The notes under the pieces are model-generated. The model did not search any database, was not told where the DNA came from, and saw only the letters and a list, made by a program, of their open reading frames with translations. A stretch of DNA of 64,000 nucleotides, from assembly GCA_015680905.1 (NCBI GenBank), contig CM027381.1:65895501-65959500 (forward strand), read 5' to 3'. Below, piece after piece: positions 61,834 through 64,000 of this stretch. The stretch comes from Coptis chinensis. Lineage: Eukaryota > Streptophyta > Magnoliopsida > Ranunculales > Ranunculaceae. Each line of letters opens with the position of its first letter. Position 1 is the first letter of the stretch. The position numbers and the translations under genes were made by a program.

Positions 61834-64000
61834 CTTTTTCGCTTCACAGCACCGCCATTAAAACTTCGATCAAAGCTTCCGCAAGTGGATTTCTCTTACT
61901 TCAAAATCATTATTGATTCATTGAATCATCAATTTGAGGTAAATCAATCATCGATTTCAAATTCAATCACTCATTTACCTGATTCATCAAATCTTTAGTT
62001 CATTTGGTTCAAAACAAAACCAAACATCATGAATCCTATAACAATTGAAACTTTAACCGCTCAAATTGTTCAATGACAAGCTCAACTTCAATCCCAAATA
62101 CAACAACAATCCATAAACTTACCATCTCCTACTTCAAATATGTTTCATGTCAACAACATCACCAATCTTGTTCCTGTTAAGTTGAACTGTGAAAACTATC
62201 TTGTTTGGAAACAGTTGTTCTTACCAGTTGTGAAAAACAACAGTCTTTTGGGGTTTGTTGATGGTACAAATGAATGTCCATTGAAATACATTATTGATGA
62301 TGATGGAAATGAAACTTCCACTATCAATCCTCATTTTGTTGATTGGAATAAGAAAGATCAGATGGTTTTGATTTGGCTTAATGCAACGATATCTGAAAGT
62401 TTGCTGCCTTACATTGTTGGTATGCCTACGGCAAGAGATTTATGGTGCACATTAGAGAAAAGGTTCTCTGCATTCTCTAGAGCACAGATTCATCAGTTGA
62501 AATCCAATCTTCAAAACACAACCAAGGGAAATAAAACTATGACAGACTACCTACAACAACTCAAACTTCAAGCAGATGGACTTGCTGCTGCTGGTGCTCC
62601 CATCAATGATGGTGATCTTGTATTCCAAACATTAAAAGGATTGCCTGATGAATATAAACCTTTCTGTACTTCAATCAGAACCAGGAAAGATAATGTTACT
62701 CCAGATGAGTTACATAGTCTATTACTCAGTGAGGAACTTGCTTTGGATGATACTCCAAAAGCAATTGGAACAGAACCAAATACTCATGCTTTTTCTTCAG
62801 TGAAGACTTCTAACTACCATCAGAATTCCAACTATAACAATAGAGCTCCTATGAATAGTAGAAATTATGGAAATTCTCAAAGAGGTAGAGGAAATGGAAA
62901 CAGAGGTCGAGGAAGGGATAGAATTGGATTAAGAGGAAATTATGGTAATGGGAATGATACTCCGTCATATTATAACAACAATGGAGCCAGTACTAGTTAT
63001 AACAATAATGGAGCCAGTATTAGTTATAACAACAATGGAAGTTCAAGTTACAATGGGAACTCTTCTTATCAGTCAAATGGAAATGGCAACAGGCCTACAT
63101 GTCAAATCTGTAATAAAATTGGTCATCTAGCTGTTGATTGTTACAACAGGATGAACTATGCTTTCTCTAGGAAAATTCCTCCACCAAAACTTGCAGCAAT
63201 GGCAACCTCTTCTTATCACTCTAATGATCAAACCTGGATTGCTGACTCTAGAGCTACTAATCACATGACCTCAGACTTGTCTAATCTCTCAATGCACTCA
63301 GATTATCATGGAACAGACAAGGTTCTTGTCGGCAATGGTGAAGGTTTGCATATTCAACACACTGGTTCTGCCTTTATTAATACACCTCTGTCTAGTTTCA
63401 AGTTAAATGAAGTATTGCATGTACCTAGTATAGCACATAATCTATTATTTGTACACAAGTTTGTTAGTGATAATCACTGCTCCATCACCTTCACTCCAAC
63501 TCACTTCTTTGTGAAGGATCTTACATCACAGAAGACACTTTTCCAAGGGCACACTGAAGGTGGGCTCTATCCTATCTCTTTCAAGTCCTGCATCAAATAC
63601 AATAAAATTCCTACTGCCTTCATTTGCACAAAAGCACCTTCTTTCTTGTGGCATGTGAGATTGGGACATCCTGCTCAAGCAGTTCTTAGTCAAGTGTTAG
63701 CTACCACAAAGCTCACTCTTGAAGGCTCTTCAAACAACTAAACTTTTTGCTCCGCCTGCCAACTTGGCAAAAGTCACAAGCTTCCATTTGTTTCTTCTCA
63801 AATAAGAACTATTGGTCCTTTACAACTTGTCCACATTGATTTGTGGGGGCCCTCTCCTATTTTTTCTGTTTCAGGCTTTAAGTACTATGTAAGTCTTGTA
63901 GATGACTGGTCAAGGTTTTGTTGGTTTTATCCAATTTGCAATAAATCTCAGTTTCATACTGTATTCTCTGTTTTTAAGAACAATGTGGAAAATTTCTTTG
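61834..64000 (+). mobile_element. Ty1/Copia element, gag to start of integrase, cut by window edge
   Basis: Gag begins near 62140 (LNCENYLVWKQLFLPVV, FSAFSRAQIHQLKSNLQ) with an Asn/Gly-rich stretch. A CCHC zinc knuckle follows (CQICNKIGHLAVDC, about 63100-63140), then a protease region (about 63235-63290), a pre-integrase segment (FLWHVRLGHPA, about 63650) and the start of the integrase core (VDDWSRF, about 63900). It resembles the RE1/RE2-type Copia group, though the lineage is a guess. It looks fairly young, with at least one break in the visible part. Confidence 0.85.

Overview
The window is nuclear DNA of a flowering plant, almost certainly a eudicot. The evidence is split genes with GT-AG introns, a group IIb WRKY factor, a plant PPR protein, a VRN1-like B3 protein, and plant transposon families (Athila and Tat Ty3 elements, Ty1/Copia, CACTA, Helitron, MULE, hAT). 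It is AT-rich and gene-poor. No search could be run, so all family assignments come from reading the translations.

Layout. 1-400: promoter and spliced leader of an unidentified minus-strand gene. 426-7214: a non-autonomous Helitron on the minus strand, with a 5' TC end, a hairpin and a CTAG 3' end inserted between A and T. It carries exon pieces of at least four unrelated host genes, all on the minus strand: WVD2/TPX2-like, P4-ATPase, importin-alpha and a LisH/HEAT (RELCH-like) gene. 7215-9411: upstream region with W-boxes. 9412-12812: WRKY72-like gene in six exons. 13-16.2 kb: noncoding, with a diverged duplication and a short TIR element. 16273-18147 (minus): intronless PPR gene resembling At2g02750. 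18.2-33 kb: mostly DNA-transposon debris, including an ATATCGG-rich element, CACTA ends, a 479-bp tandem duplication and a decayed CACTA TNP2-like transposase.

33-56.7 kb is a nest of three Ty3 fossils, all on the minus strand. An Athila-like element with both LTRs (A, 37641-50061) lies inside the leader of a second Athila-like element (B). B's 5' LTR (51143-52591) in turn lies inside a Tat-lineage element (C, 5' LTR 56162-56699). 57361-59386: VRN1-like two-B3-domain gene with a MULE-type MITE in an intron and a possible frame problem. 59.4-61.2 kb: a 186-bp mini-Helitron and a hAT-type element inserted into the end of a second copy of the MULE MITE. About 61.6-64.0 kb: the 5' part of a Ty1/Copia element that runs off the window.

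The host genes share no pathway. The main biological interest is the gene-capturing Helitron sitting about 35 bp upstream of a TATA box, plus several datable nested insertions with clean target-site duplications.
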